DNA of 64,000 nucleotides, taken from positions 4,447,321 through 4,511,320 of the forward strand of contig NC_033632.1 of assembly GCF_001540865.1 (NCBI RefSeq), written 5' to 3'. A program made the position numbers and the translations under genes. The DNA comes from Ananas comosus (taxonomy: Eukaryota; Streptophyta; Magnoliopsida; Poales; Bromeliaceae). Positions 13,115 through 24,734 of this stretch are shown here, in pieces. Positions within the stretch are counted from its first letter, which is position 1. Each line of letters starts with the position of its first letter. The notes under the pieces are model-generated. The model was not told the origin of the DNA and ran no database searches. It was given only the letters and a program-made list of their open reading frames with translations.

Positions 13115-14182
13115 GGCTGCGTTTGGTTCGGGTATAAATAAAAACTGCTAGTTCCAGGGATAAGTACAAGTTCAGATATAAGCAGGAACCAGACCAATTT
13201 TGCGTTTGGATGAAAAATTGAGTTGTTCCTAGGAATAAGGTAAATAGTGTTTGAATGGTTAGATTGGAACAAGAGGAATAAGAGTTATAATTTGAAATTA
13301 AAATTATATTATGCAATTAGTTAACATCAAAATATTACTTAAAAGTAAATAATAAATTAATTATTAATTAATTAATTATAAAATAATAATATCTTATTAA
13401 TTTAATAATTAGTTTATAAATAATAAATTAATAATATTGATTATCTAATTAATAAAATAATTATTATATATTATTAATTATTAATAAATAATAGTAATTA
13501 TTAATTATTCTTATTATTAATTATAAATAATAATTATAATAATATTGATTTTCTAATTATTAATAATAATTAAATTAATATTTATTAATAAATAATAATT
13601 ATTATTAATAATTATTTATAAATAATAAATTAATAATAATATCGATTATCTAATTATTAAGAATACATAATTATAATAATTATATAATAAATAATAATTA
13701 TTATTATTAATTATTAAATAATTAATTTAAATAATAAATTAATAATAATATCGTTATCTAATTATTAAGAATAATAATTATTAATAAATACATGATTAAT
13801 AAATAATATAATAATAATAATTTAATTTATTAATAATTAATTATAAATAATATAATAATAATTATCTAATTATTAATAATTAATTATAAATAATAAATTA
13901 ATTAATTATTTAATTATTAAAGCAATAAATAATAATTTAAATATATTAATTAGATTAATTAATAATTTACTGTCATTAAAATTAAATTTAGATTTTAATT
14001 AACCTTGTTCTCATCGAGGAACAAGCTTGTTCCACGAAACAGGTGAAATAACAGTTCCAGCTTTATACCAGCTTGTTCCAGATTTTCGGGAACTACTGTT
14101 CCCGGGAACCAAACATACCGTTTAGGAACAAAGGGGGGAACAAGAGCTTATTCCCCCCCTTGTTCCCGATCCAAACGCTACC
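13115..14182. mobile_element. PIF/Harbinger-like MITE, 1,068 bp, with an AT-only core
   Basis: The terminal inverted repeats are GGCTGCGTTTGGTTCGGG on the left and the complement of CCCGATCCAAACGCTACC on the right, flanked by the 3-bp duplication TTA (13112-13114 and 14183-14185). That duplication is typical of PIF/Harbinger elements. GGAACAAG-type subterminal repeats occur in both arms. The centre (about 13320-13980) is almost entirely A and T. No transposase is present, so it is non-autonomous. Confidence 0.75.
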
Positions 14183-14637
14183 TTAGGAATTAAACTCTAT
14201 AAACGAACTCCAAATACGTTAATTTAGACACCATCCACTAAACTCAGTTAAGATATTGACTATTATATAAAATTATAATTACAATTAGTAGTTGTTAAAA
14301 CCCTATCAACTAAACTTGGTTTCAGATATAGATGATTATTATTAATTAAAATTGAAATTAAATTAAAAATAATCGTGACTAACATCAAATTAAAATTAAA
14401 ACCAAAAAATAATTGAAATGAATAAAATAATTGAACTAAACTCGAGTTGGAGTATATGCTCATAAAGTAAATTATTAAATAAGTATTACTATTTTTTAAT
14501 TTTAGATATAGATAGTTATTATTAAATTAAAATGTCAAAATTAAATATAAAATTTTGTTAGACATATATGATGATTATCATTAAATCAAATTTAAAAATC
14601 AATTAATTCAAAATTAAAATGTTAAAAAACTTAATTA

Positions 14638-14709
14638 CGCCGTTGCCGGGGATCGAACCCGGGTCACCCGCGTGACAGGCGGGAATACTCACCACTATAC
14701 TACAACGAC
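14638..14709 (-). tRNA. tRNA-Asp (anticodon GUC), nuclear type
   Basis: The 72-nt sequence folds as a full cloverleaf. The 7-bp acceptor stem pairs GTCGTTG with CAACGGC, leaving discriminator G. The anticodon stem is CCCGC/GCGGG around the loop CTGTCAC, giving anticodon GTC. The T arm carries GGTTCGATCC. There is no intron and no encoded CCA, as expected for a nuclear tRNA. It contains the A and B box promoter motifs, and a T-rich run follows within 50 bases on the transcribed strand. It stands alone in AT-rich DNA, and the intact stems argue that it is functional. Confidence 0.95.
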
Positions 14710-15389
14710 TTCACACTTAAAGTTCTGAAATTTAAATTTAAATTTATGTCTAAAGTTTTAAATAATAGCTTAAATTTAAATTTCAAAAAAACTTCTAATT
14801 TGAAATATATGCTATAGAGAGAGAGAGAGAAATATTTAAGCTGCGATAATTTGATTTGCACAATGCATTAATTTGGATTTTAGCGATGTCGATGCGATGT
14901 GGATATCAGAGATGTGATGTGGATATCAGAGTTTACTCTTTTATAAAATCCGAATTCAGAGTAGAGAGTTGCAGATTAAAACGGACGATGATTTTGGTGA
15001 TAGAACAAATTAAAATAAATTAGACAAAAGGGGTTCGGTTTATCAACGTTTGATTTCATAAGGAGAAATTTGCCATAGTATCAAAAATGGTGTAATCCAA
15101 GTCAATTATAAAATAATAATAATAATTATTAAAATATTAACCTATTTCTTACATTTTTAACTTTTATATTATTCATTTTTTGTTAGACAAATAATAGAAT
15201 TAGAGGAACCCAGCAAAAGAGAAGCAATTTTCACATGTAATCTAATTTACTTGAAAATCTGATTCAATCTGAACTTTATTTTTCAAGTTTTGAATTTTTT
15301 TAGAAATTCAGTCATGATCTTCGACTCTTTTTCAGTTTTTCAATTTTTCTGAAAAACGAAATTATAATTGCAACTCGCCATAAACTAAA

Positions 15390-15745
15390 ATGTTTAGAAT
15401 TTATCTGAATTATGAACCATTTTGATTTAGTTATTCATCTTTTAAAATTCTGACTTTACTATCTAATCTATCAATTTGTTTGATATCAGTTATTCAACAA
15501 TACTTTGACTTTAAAATTTAAGCTAATTATTTATTTTAATAAATTCATAGTTGCAAAAATTACGTAAAATATACTAATTTAACTAAATCCCTAAAGATAA
15601 ACGGCGCAATCAAAATTTGAAATCAAAGTACCGTTGATTGATTCAAATCAAACAAATTGAAAGATTAAATAGTAAAATCAAAGCTTTAAAAAATTAAATA
15701 ACTAAATCAAAATACTTTATAATTCAGATAAATTTTGTATTTATT
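15390..15745. repeat. Fold-back repeat, family A (copy 2)
   Basis: The left arm contains ATTTATCTGAATTATGAACC and the right arm contains its near complement ending TAATTCAGATAAATTTTG. The two arms pair over most of the element, with TTTGATTTAGTTATTCA-like phrases in both. No coding sequence is present. It is the best preserved family A copy. Confidence 0.6.
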
Positions 15746-16354
15746 TACCAAAATTTGCTATCAATCCCAGCGTACAGCTGACGTCCTGAAATCAAGCTGC
15801 TTTAGTTTTGAAACTGCAGGTCCGAAATATTCTCTGTCCCCTACTTTGGCTCCCTACATTATTGTGTAGTACTCTGTAATTTATGAACTTAACTAAATTA
15901 AATTTTTGGAAGATAAATATTCAACATCCTGATTTTTCTCCCAAATTGTCACACTACTTATTATTAAGATTGTTCTTGGATCATCAACCTAATTTAAAAT
16001 TATATGATCGAACCCGATATCAAACCATCTTATTTACTGTTCATACGGTTTTGAGATTCGTATATTTTTCGTGTTAAATGACAAATAAGATTCTCACGGT
16101 CAGGACGGTCGTCATCAAATTTTTATTTTGATATCACTATATTAATACTGCATATGGCATTGTTCGACCATTCTCCGATCAAAGTGCTAAAACTATCTTA
16201 GTATCTGTTTCTTGATTTGTAGATTAATCTTTTCAATAATATAGTACAAAGAAAGTCTGATCTAATTAAGCGCCTAAATATTATGATGTGTTCTTTATTG
16301 TATGCTTGAACGAGATTGTTAAGGTTTTTTTTTTTTTTTTTAGAGATAGGTAGC

Positions 16355-16870
16355 ATTAGGGATGCAAACGGATCCGGATTTGTGGAGCTCCTGTCCCGAT
16401 TCGTTTCGAATAGAGCAGTAAAGGAGAGAAAATAAACGGATTCAGGAGGTAATTTTTATGATCCGAGATGAATTCGGGGCAAAAAAGGGGAAAACTTTGA
16501 CCTGCCCTGAATCTGCCCCGAATCCGTTCCATTATGATCCCTCGGCCCCAAAAATTATTTATATTTTAAAAAAATATTTCTAAAAATAATATATTTATAA
16601 AAAAGTCAAAAATACAAATAATTTAGTGCTCTCATTTCTCATGTATTTGAAATTTTTGTATTTTGCTTTGAATTGTGATTGATATTCTTAATTTTTATAA
16701 TTAATGTTGTTAATTATATATATAATATTATTAAAAATTATTAATTTATATTTTACAAAATATTAATATATTATAATTTTATAAAAAATGTTAGTTAGAG
16801 CGGCGGATTTGACGCGTCGACGAGAGGCGGTTTACGAGGTAGGGCGGATTATGGGATATATTTTTTAATT
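16355..16870. repeat. Possible hAT-type MITE relic
   Basis: A segment starting TAGGGATGCAAACGGATCC with repeated GAATCCG/CGGATTC words and a central AT-rich block. Such sequence is common at the ends of non-autonomous hAT-like plant elements. I see no clear matching right terminus or target duplication, so the call is weak. Confidence 0.3.
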
Positions 16871-16874
16871 TTGT

Positions 16875-17270
16875 GGAAAAACTTTAAAAACCTCCCATGT
16901 GGTTTCGCACTTTTTTATTTTAGTACCCTGTCGTTTAAAGTGTATCAAGTTAGTACCATGTGGTTTCTCACTTTATCACCTTAGTACCCTGTGGTTTAAA
17001 ATATATCTAGTTAGTACTCTGTGGTTTTATTTTTATATCAAGTTAGTACACTGTGATTTTATTTTTTTATCAAATTAATATCCTTTAAACCACAGGATAC
17101 TAAAGTGATAAAGTGCGAAACCACAGAGTACTAACTTGATACACTTTAAACCACAGGGTACTAAAGTAAAAAAGTGCAAAACCACAAAGTACTAACTTGA
17201 TACACTTTAAACCACATGGTAGTAAAGTGAGAAAAAGTAAAACCACAAGGGGTGTATTTGAAGTTTTTCC
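16875..17270. repeat. Fold-back MITE, family B (copy 1)
   Basis: It starts GGAAAAACTTTAAAAACCTC and ends with the complementary GAAGTTTTTCC. Both arms repeat phrases such as AGTACCCTGTGGTTTAAA and their complements several times. It is one of four clear copies (16.9, 29.9, 30.8 and 34.1 kb); the 30.8-kb copy shows a 9-bp target duplication, pointing to a Mutator-type origin. Confidence 0.65.
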
Positions 17271-19626
17271 TATTTTTTAATCCGTCACGCTTGAAACCTC
17301 ATATACCAACCATCAAATCCTTTGCCACTTATGCTATGTACAGTCGGTATGTTAAGGCTATTTTAAAATCATATTTTGAGAGATTAATTTTTTTTTTATA
17401 TTTTGGGTTGCAATCACAACAACTCATCATGAGACCATGCCTTCACTTTTATCAACACACCATTATGATTATCTTAATTAAAGTGATAACCATGGGCCCA
17501 CTGCATAAAAAAAAAGGGGCGTGAATTTATCAATCTTTCCCTTCCGCGTTGAGAAATAGAGACCATATATGTTCACAAAAAATAAATAAATAAAAAAGAA
17601 AAAAGAAAACATTTTGTGCCGTAGTACATACTTATAAATAATTCAACCATCAAATATTTATGTAAAAAAAAATCCTATAAAAAATAAACATTGAAATTGA
17701 ACATGATTATTAAATACCATAGGTTTTTTTTTTTTATATTTAGCCTCTTTAAAATATTTAACTTATAATTATAGAATAATCCTAAGCTGTTATGTAAATG
17801 CAATGCCGGAAAAAATTAATAAAAATATTTTGTATAAATACGGTAAATAGTTTATACTATTCAAAAATAATACATAACACATGGTAAATAATTTATTATA
17901 TTTATATAAAATATTTAGTTGATCTTCTTCTATTGTTCAATATGATGTCTATGTTAACAATATAGAATTATTTTTATATTTAAATTTTTTATAAGATCAG
18001 TTATATAATAAAAAAATTTGTAAGTCGTTGAATTGGATGCANAAAAAAAAAAAAAAAAAAAAAAAAAAACCACTCAGTGAGGAAAAAGGTGAAAATGTAC
18101 AAAGACCCCTCGTCAATCAGCCAATTTGAAATAAGTTCCTTAACTTTCGTTTTCCGTTGGATTTGGGACGGATTTTGAAAAATCTAAATCCGAATCTGAC
18201 TATCAAACTCGAAATTTGATCCCGAATTCAAATTTTATGAATTTTTAAAAATTTATATCCAAATCTGAGTCCGACCAAAAATTCGAAATCCGAATCTAAA
18301 CCCGAACCCGAAAATCTGAATCCGAAATAATTATTTCTCTTTACAGTGTTTCAAAATATATTACATTAAATCTAAATTTTTAAAATACAAATTTAAATGT
18401 AACATCAAACATTTATATGTATATTATATATAACATAGAATAATTTCAGATTCGGGTCGGATTTGGGTTTGGATCATATACAATCAAAATTCATATTCGA
18501 ATTCAAATTTGTCGGATTTTCGTTTTTGATATCCATATTCGAAACTATATCTATTTAGTGTCGGATAAATCCACTCCGTTCAATTCGGGTTCAAATAAAA
18601 TTTCGAATATCCGTATCCATTGACATCTCTACCCTGAACGATCCTCCACTTCCGAATTTTTTATGAAAAAATGCTAAGTGTGTAGGGATGTACATTCAAA
18701 TAACCAAGGATTCATAAATTTTATTGTTTTCAGAAAATAAAAAAACATTAATAAGAACACTAGATTAATAAGATCATGAAATTTCTTGGTGTGAACTTTA
18801 GGCTTATAATTTTATACGGCTTCACACAAAGGTGGAGCATAGCAGATAAAACTATACAAACCTTAAATAATTATATTTATTCCTCTAAAAATTTTATGAT
18901 TTGAAAATATATTTCTCCAAAAGATCTGATATATTTATATTTATTCTTGTTATTTGATTCACTGTGACATGATCATTTTATCCTTACAAATTTATGCCTA
19001 CAAAACTAATCTTTTTCTCTCTAGTCTCTCGTCTTTCCAACCAATCACACGGCGCATTTCATCTACGCTGCGGTTGAGGGCCTCATCTTCGACGCTGTCG
19101 TTGTTGTAGATCTCACCACCGCCATGGACATAAAGGAGAGGGAGAGAAAGATTACGAGATTTATTTAACTGCAGCTAATTATTTTTTTACTAAATAATAT
19201 ATTTACAGACTGAAGGATTTCAAAGAAACGAATATAATCACTTGAGTTTTATAAGAATATACGTTATTTTTGCAAAATGCCGTACGCAATTGTCCTAAAC
19301 TTTATAACTACAAAAAAGGTATATAAATAGTATTGCTCGTAAAGATATTCAAATCAATTAAATTCTGGTTAGAAAGTTTTTTAAATAATTTAAAATAAGA
19401 TTTATACTCATGATCTTGTATATTTATTTTCAGTTGCTTATTTTTATATTCACTTGATGGACAAAAGAAAGATATCGAAAAAATATAAAATTTAATTTTT
19501 AATTATTTCAAATGATATATATAGATCATATCCAATAATACTGATCGTCAATTTGGAGGCGTCATCATAAAAAATAATTGAATGACAGCAGAGCTCATTT
19601 GGCACTGATAGCATTCTAGCTTAACA

Positions 19627-19640
<14 letters not shown>
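17271..19640. other. Gene-free AT-rich stretch with an assembly join
   Basis: There is no convincing coding sequence. It contains a single N at 18042 followed by a 28-base A run, and a segment (about 18140-18640) of repeated CCGAAT/ATTCGG words resembling a degraded MITE. At 19080-19140 there is a short GC-richer patch without a recognisable protein. Confidence 0.5.

Positions 19641-19676
<36 letters not shown>
19623..19676 (+). promoter_or_regulatory. CT microsatellite and TATA-like run before the USP gene
   Basis: A (CT)n tract (about 19629-19659) runs directly into an alternating TA tract ending about 40 bases upstream of the ATG at 19716. Pyrimidine tracts and TATA elements at this distance are common in plant core promoters. 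If the TA run is the TATA box, the leader is very short. Confidence 0.4.
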
Positions 19677-19677
<1 letters not shown>

Positions 19678-19715
19678 CTCTCATCATCTTTATCATTACC
19701 AATTAATCTAAGATC

Positions 19716-20123
19716 ATGGGTAGAGCTAGTGCTAAACTCCCGAGCTTCTGCTTAAGCGGAGTCGCCACCCGAATAAGGATTAGACCACCAGCTGCAGCTG
19801 CAGCTGCAGCAACGGCGGCAGCGGCGGCGGCAGCAACAGCAGAGGCCGGCGTCGGGAAAAAACCCGATTCATGTCAGGCTGCCGACACTCGCATGCGGCG
19901 ACGCGAGGCCGAAAAAGAGTATCAGACGCGACGATGCGGATGCGGCGACAAGGAGGCGAAAAGGAGGACGCCGAGGTGGTGATGGTGGCCGTCGACCGCA
20001 GCCCCGACGCGAAGACGGCGCGTGCTGTGGGCGCTCTCGCACGCCGTGCAGAGCCACGACAGCCTCCTCCTCCTCGACGTCGTCAAGCCTCCCAAGCAGA
20101 AGTACTGGTGTGCACATTACATT

Positions 20124-20155
<32 letters not shown>

Positions 20156-23100
20156 TTATATTATATATATTATATACACAAATTTTTTACATTTTTTTTT
20201 ATTTATTTTTAGAAAAAATTGTCGATTATCGTTATAAAATTCTCAAGTTCTTAATTAAGTATGTTCTTCTGTAAAAATTAATTAAAGATGTGTAGGAAAA
20301 AAAAGAAATTTTTAGGAATGTATTTAAAATAAAGGATAAATAAGAAATTAGCGAGTTTTACAAAAAATACGGAAGCAAGATTAATTCTATTTATTTTACA
20401 TGCCGTTTAATTAGATGGAGGGAAAAAAAAAAGGAGAAATTAATCAGAAAATAAAATATTTTATCGCGTTTGAGATCTAAACTTGTTGAGGAGAGGCAAG
20501 GAAATTAAAAGAATGCAGGAGAAAATGATTTTCATAGTAGTCTTTTTTTTTTTTTTTTTTTTTTTTTATCCTTCAAGAGTGGAAGAGAAAAGAGGAAAAA
20601 GCCCATTTTCTTCTTTTTTTTATTTTCTTTTAATCTAAATAGTAAAAGAGTAGATTATTATTATTATTATTATTATTATTTTCTATTCTCTTCTATTCTC
20701 TGCTTCCGAAAAGACCAGTTAAAATTATTTCTAGAACCGTCCGATTCGAATAAAATTAAAATTATACGTCACGCCCTGAGATCCGCAAGATTTATTGTAA
20801 ATTCCCCACCAATGCTTTAATATCCGTGCGAGGGCGGTCCGATGAGAGGCTACACATGAGTCTAATAAGCCAATTTCGACGAGGTCACATCAAAATGGTT
20901 TTAAGGTTACATTTGAACTATTTTCTATTACACCGATCTTTCAGATAATATTAAGTTTATTTATGATTTATGGGTTCTAATTACGTATGGAAAAATAAAT
21001 TCTAGCTGTGTTATTTATTTATTATTTATTTATTTATTTTTACGGTGCGCAGATAAGCAGTGTGAAAAGGAGAGAGGTCCAAAGGATTACCAACTTCTCT
21101 ACGCCATGAAGAGCATTTGCCAAACGAAGAGGCCTGAGGTGATTAAGCATTCCATGTCACCATTCCTCGTTTTCATAAATTAATTGTGAAGTAAATAAAT
21201 TACTATTTAATTTTTATTTTGATGAGCATAAATTAATTAATTACACATTACAAATTATTAAAATATTGTGAGCATCTAGCAAATGTCTAGAAAATTTTAG
21301 CTGAAGTAAAAGATAAAAATTAATTATATGATACCACTTTAATAGGAAACAGGCCAAAAGATATATATTGACAATATAAAATGTAAAACAACTAAGTTTC
21401 GAACTTAGAATCTCGAATACTAACAAGTCCTTAGCCAATTGCGCAAAGTATAGTTAGCATGTGTCTATTTTCTAACATCGAGTTTTGTAAAATCATAAGA
21501 GGCAAGAATAATAGTTCTATATTGGATACAAATAAAATTTTGATCTGTATATAGTATAGAGCTTTGGGACTGAGCCCGAGCACTTTAATCTGGTATTTAC
21601 GCTACTTGCGCCTAGTATATGAATTGAATCTCCATTACGTATTAATACGTAGACTTTATGAATCTGTGCTCTAACAGCTTACGCTTTTGGATTGAGACCT
21701 CGCCCTTTAACAATAAGTTTTTCTTATGAAGCATGAGCAATTTTCATGCAAATTAAACTGTGGATAGGTAGTGGATATGTCTTCAATTTTGCCAACCACA
21801 TTATCTGTGTGGGCATCATAAGAACACATGACATCTCAACACATAGTACCCCTCTTTACCTTTTTTCTTTTTCTTTTTCTTTTTTTTTAACCCCCCTCCT
21901 CTGACCATTCAGCTTTGTGTCCAACTTTTCCAGGGCCCTCTTAACTATTTAGCAGGTTCAGGTTGGTGGATCTTGTTTTATATTAAAAAGTAATTTGAAG
22001 TTTATGTAAAAATAATTAGTCCTAAGCAAATTCTCAAAGTAACTTTTTATAAAATTATGTCTTTTAATTGTTAATTTTTACATGGTTAATTAGATAGCGT
22101 TTTGTCACGATGATTTTGATTTCACTAATTTCCAATTCTCTTAACGATCATTTTTCGAAACTGCTAAACTACTTAATTACCCAACACCATTAGCCATCTA
22201 TTTCATCACATATCTCAATCCCAATCATGTGAAATTACAGATCTTAAGAGTAATAGTTCCATAACAAATATAAAATAAAATTTTAATCCGTATATAATAT
22301 GATGGGTATTTTTACCTTAACAACTTAAACTTTTGATTGGATCTGAGACCTTTTGAGATGCCCCAGCTTTCCAGAGAGTCATCTATCCTAGAATTACTCC
22401 CGTCCTAGCACGTTTAATTCTGTTAACCTATTTGGCCTAGCCACCATCCAAAATATTTAAGCCGTCCTTTCAAGCCCTAATGTTTCCGTCAGGCTCAGAT
22501 TTACAAGTTTCAAACGATGTGAGACTTGTCCACTAGTCTAAATTGATCTTGTGGAGGAGCCATGCCTACCCACAACAGTCAACAGCATGAAAGTCTCGCT
22601 CTTTCCGCTGTACAATTCTGGCTCAGTCGAGATTTATTTCACACTTCCGGTTGGTAATTGGCGCTGATATCATCTATGACGCCCCAACTTTTCAGAGGGT
22701 CATCCATCCTAGGACTACTCCCGTACTAGCATGCTTAACTCTCTTAATCTTTTGAACCTAGTTACCACCTAAAATACTTAAGCCGGATTAAGAGTTTAGC
22801 CTTATTATATCATATATATATAGGACTATCAGGGGTCTCACAATCTTCCCCCTTTTAAGCCCCAACGTCCCCGTCAGACTTAGACTTACAAGTATCAGGT
22901 GATGTGAGACTTGTCTCGCTAACTTAAATCGACATTTGGGGGAGCCGCGCTCTACCCACAACAGTTAACAATATGAAAACCTCGCTCGTGTCAGGCTCAG
23001 ATTTACAAGTATCAGGCGATATAAGATTTATCTCGCTAGCCTAAACTGACATTTGGGAGAGCCACGCTCCACCCACAACAGTTAACAGCATGAGAGAGCC

Positions 23101-24734
23101 GCGCTCTTCCCGCTGTACAATCTTGGCTCAACCGAGACTCATTTAACACTTACGGCTGGTAATTGCCTCTGGTATTATTTGTGACGTCGCAGCTTTCTAG
23201 TGGATCATCTATGCTTAACTCTCTTAACCTCTTGGACCTAACCGCTATCCAAAATTCTTAAGCCGTGTTAAAAATTTAGCCCTATTATATCTTATATAGG
23301 TTTATATAGGACTAGCTGGGGTATTATTTTGTATTACTAGGAATGTAGAGTTTAAGTCGCATTTTCTATTTAGTCATATTTAGTACATATAAAATTATTT
23401 GCCCGACATGTTAGTTGTGTCTAGTACGTGAATTGAATTTGTGTTATAAATTAAGCAATACTTTTCCCAACTAAGGAGAGTCAAATAGTCTGCATAAATT
23501 AAGAACTTAGGTGTTAGAATTAAATTATTGGTCCCAAACATTTTTCCGATAATTTTTTTGGGTTTTTTTAATCAGTTTCTAATCATTGCTATTTGTTTTA
23601 ATTAATTGTGTTTTTAGAAAACATATTAACATAGACAAAAACAGTCACATCGAACACCAACCAATATTTGTCACATTAGTCCCTAACCTTTATCTATTTT
23701 TTTTTTAATTTGGTCCCCAACTTCAATTCACTCTTTTTATCACAATCAGATCCCTAACCTTTATCTTTCTTTCACTTTGATCTCCAATTTTTCTTTTTTT
23801 GTACATATACCCTTACTACGCTCATATTAAATTCTTTCATAAATTTAAAAGCATATTATGATCGTTATCTGTATGAGCAGATAAAGTTTTATTGAGATTG
23901 ACCGAAAAAAAAAAAAAGAAGAAAGAAAAAGGAACCAAAGTGAAAAAAGTATAAAGCTCAGGGAACTAAATTGCGTGGTTAACTTTGTTTTTCATTTATT
24001 TTTTCTTTTTAGTAATAATTAAGGTTATATTGATGGATCCTCCAAGAGAGTTTTTGGGTTACTAAGTCTACAAAAATTTTTAAATATAAAAATAGATATT
24101 CAAAATTTGTATTTGTAAAAATAGGCCGATAAAATTGGTGAATCATTCACTGCTTTCTAAAAACGATAAATAATTCATCACTTTTATTCTAATTTATATA
24201 TATATTTGTTAAATCCAAACTTAAAAGATGTAAAGTATTAAACACTAAAATTAGTTCTAATTTTTTGAAGAAATGATGAATTTATAAAGTAGTAATTCAT
24301 TCACTGCATAGATTTCGTTACGTAAATAAAATTGTTTTAAAAATTATTTGTATAATAATTATAGTATTTTTTAAGATTATTAATAAAAAAAAATTCTCCG
24401 CGAACAACCATAGGTCCACGTGGAGGTGTGCCTAGTGGAAGGGCGGGATCGCGGACCCACCATCGTGGAGGAAGCGGGGCGGCGGCGCGCGTCGCTGCTC
24501 GTCGTGGGGGGCCCGCGGCGGCGATCGCCGGCGCTGACGTGGCGTCTCCTCGTGATGTGGGCCCTCGGCGCCGACTTCGGCGGCGGCAACGCCAGGATCG
24601 GATCCTCCTCCGTCGCCGACTACTGCGTCCACCACGCCGCCTGCACTGCCCTCGCCGTGCGCCGCAAGGGCCGCCGTGGCGGCGGATACCTCCTCACCAC
24701 CAAACGCCACAAGGATTTCTGGCTCCTCGCCTAA
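19716..24734 (+). CDS. Universal stress protein (USP) family gene, 3 exons, exon 1 with two apparent frameshifts
   Basis: USP-domain proteins are Rossmann-like alpha/beta proteins that may bind ATP and respond to stress. Exons: 19716-20109, 21053-21138, 24414-24734 (stop TAA at 24732), about 267 codons, all GT-AG. Exon 1 begins MGRASAKLPSFCLSGVATRI, then an Ala-rich linker, then the first USP strand (VVMVAVDRSPDAKTA, then VLWALSHAVQSHDSLLLLD). Exon 2 reads KERGPKDYQLLYAMKSICQ. Exon 3 reads VEVCLVEGRDRGPTIVEEA and ends GGYLLTTKRHKDFWLLA, the hallmark C-terminus of this plant subfamily. The start and the VLWALSH segment share one frame, but the AEVVMVAVDRSPDAKTA segment is in another. This implies about one base lost between 19855 and 19975 and one gained near 20021. 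As written, the start frame meets a stop at about 19980. It is either a recent pseudogene or has sequence errors. Splice sites and exons 2-3 are intact. Confidence 0.8.
21139..22351. other. USP intron 2, left part
   Basis: AT-rich non-coding sequence inside the 3.3-kb second intron. It contains a fragment (about 21540-21720) with LTR-like phrasing and no reading frame of note. Confidence 0.45.
22352..23330 (-). mobile_element. Cassandra-like TRIM retroelement (three 5S-bearing LTR units), inside USP intron 2
   Basis: Two segments (22377-22426 and 22697-22745) match the complement of plant 5S rRNA around the internal promoter region (TCATCCATCCTAGGACTACT, then AGCATGCTTAACT). A third at 23195-23235 keeps only part of it. 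Cassandra TRIMs are known for 5S-derived sequence in their LTRs. Beside LTR units 2 and 3, GGTAATTGGCGCTGATATCA-type words read in complement as a degenerate tRNA-Met primer-binding site (TGGTATCAGAGC). This gives an LTR-internal-LTR-internal-LTR order, as expected after unequal recombination. There is no coding capacity. The orientation is opposite to the host gene. Confidence 0.65.
23665..23985. repeat. Fold-back repeat resembling the 31.5-kb MITE
   Basis: The left part carries TTAGTCCCTAACCTTTATC twice in similar form and the right part carries complementary GGAACTAAATTG/GGAACCAAAGTG words. The organisation is like the element at 31535-32005, but the ends are decayed. Confidence 0.4.
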
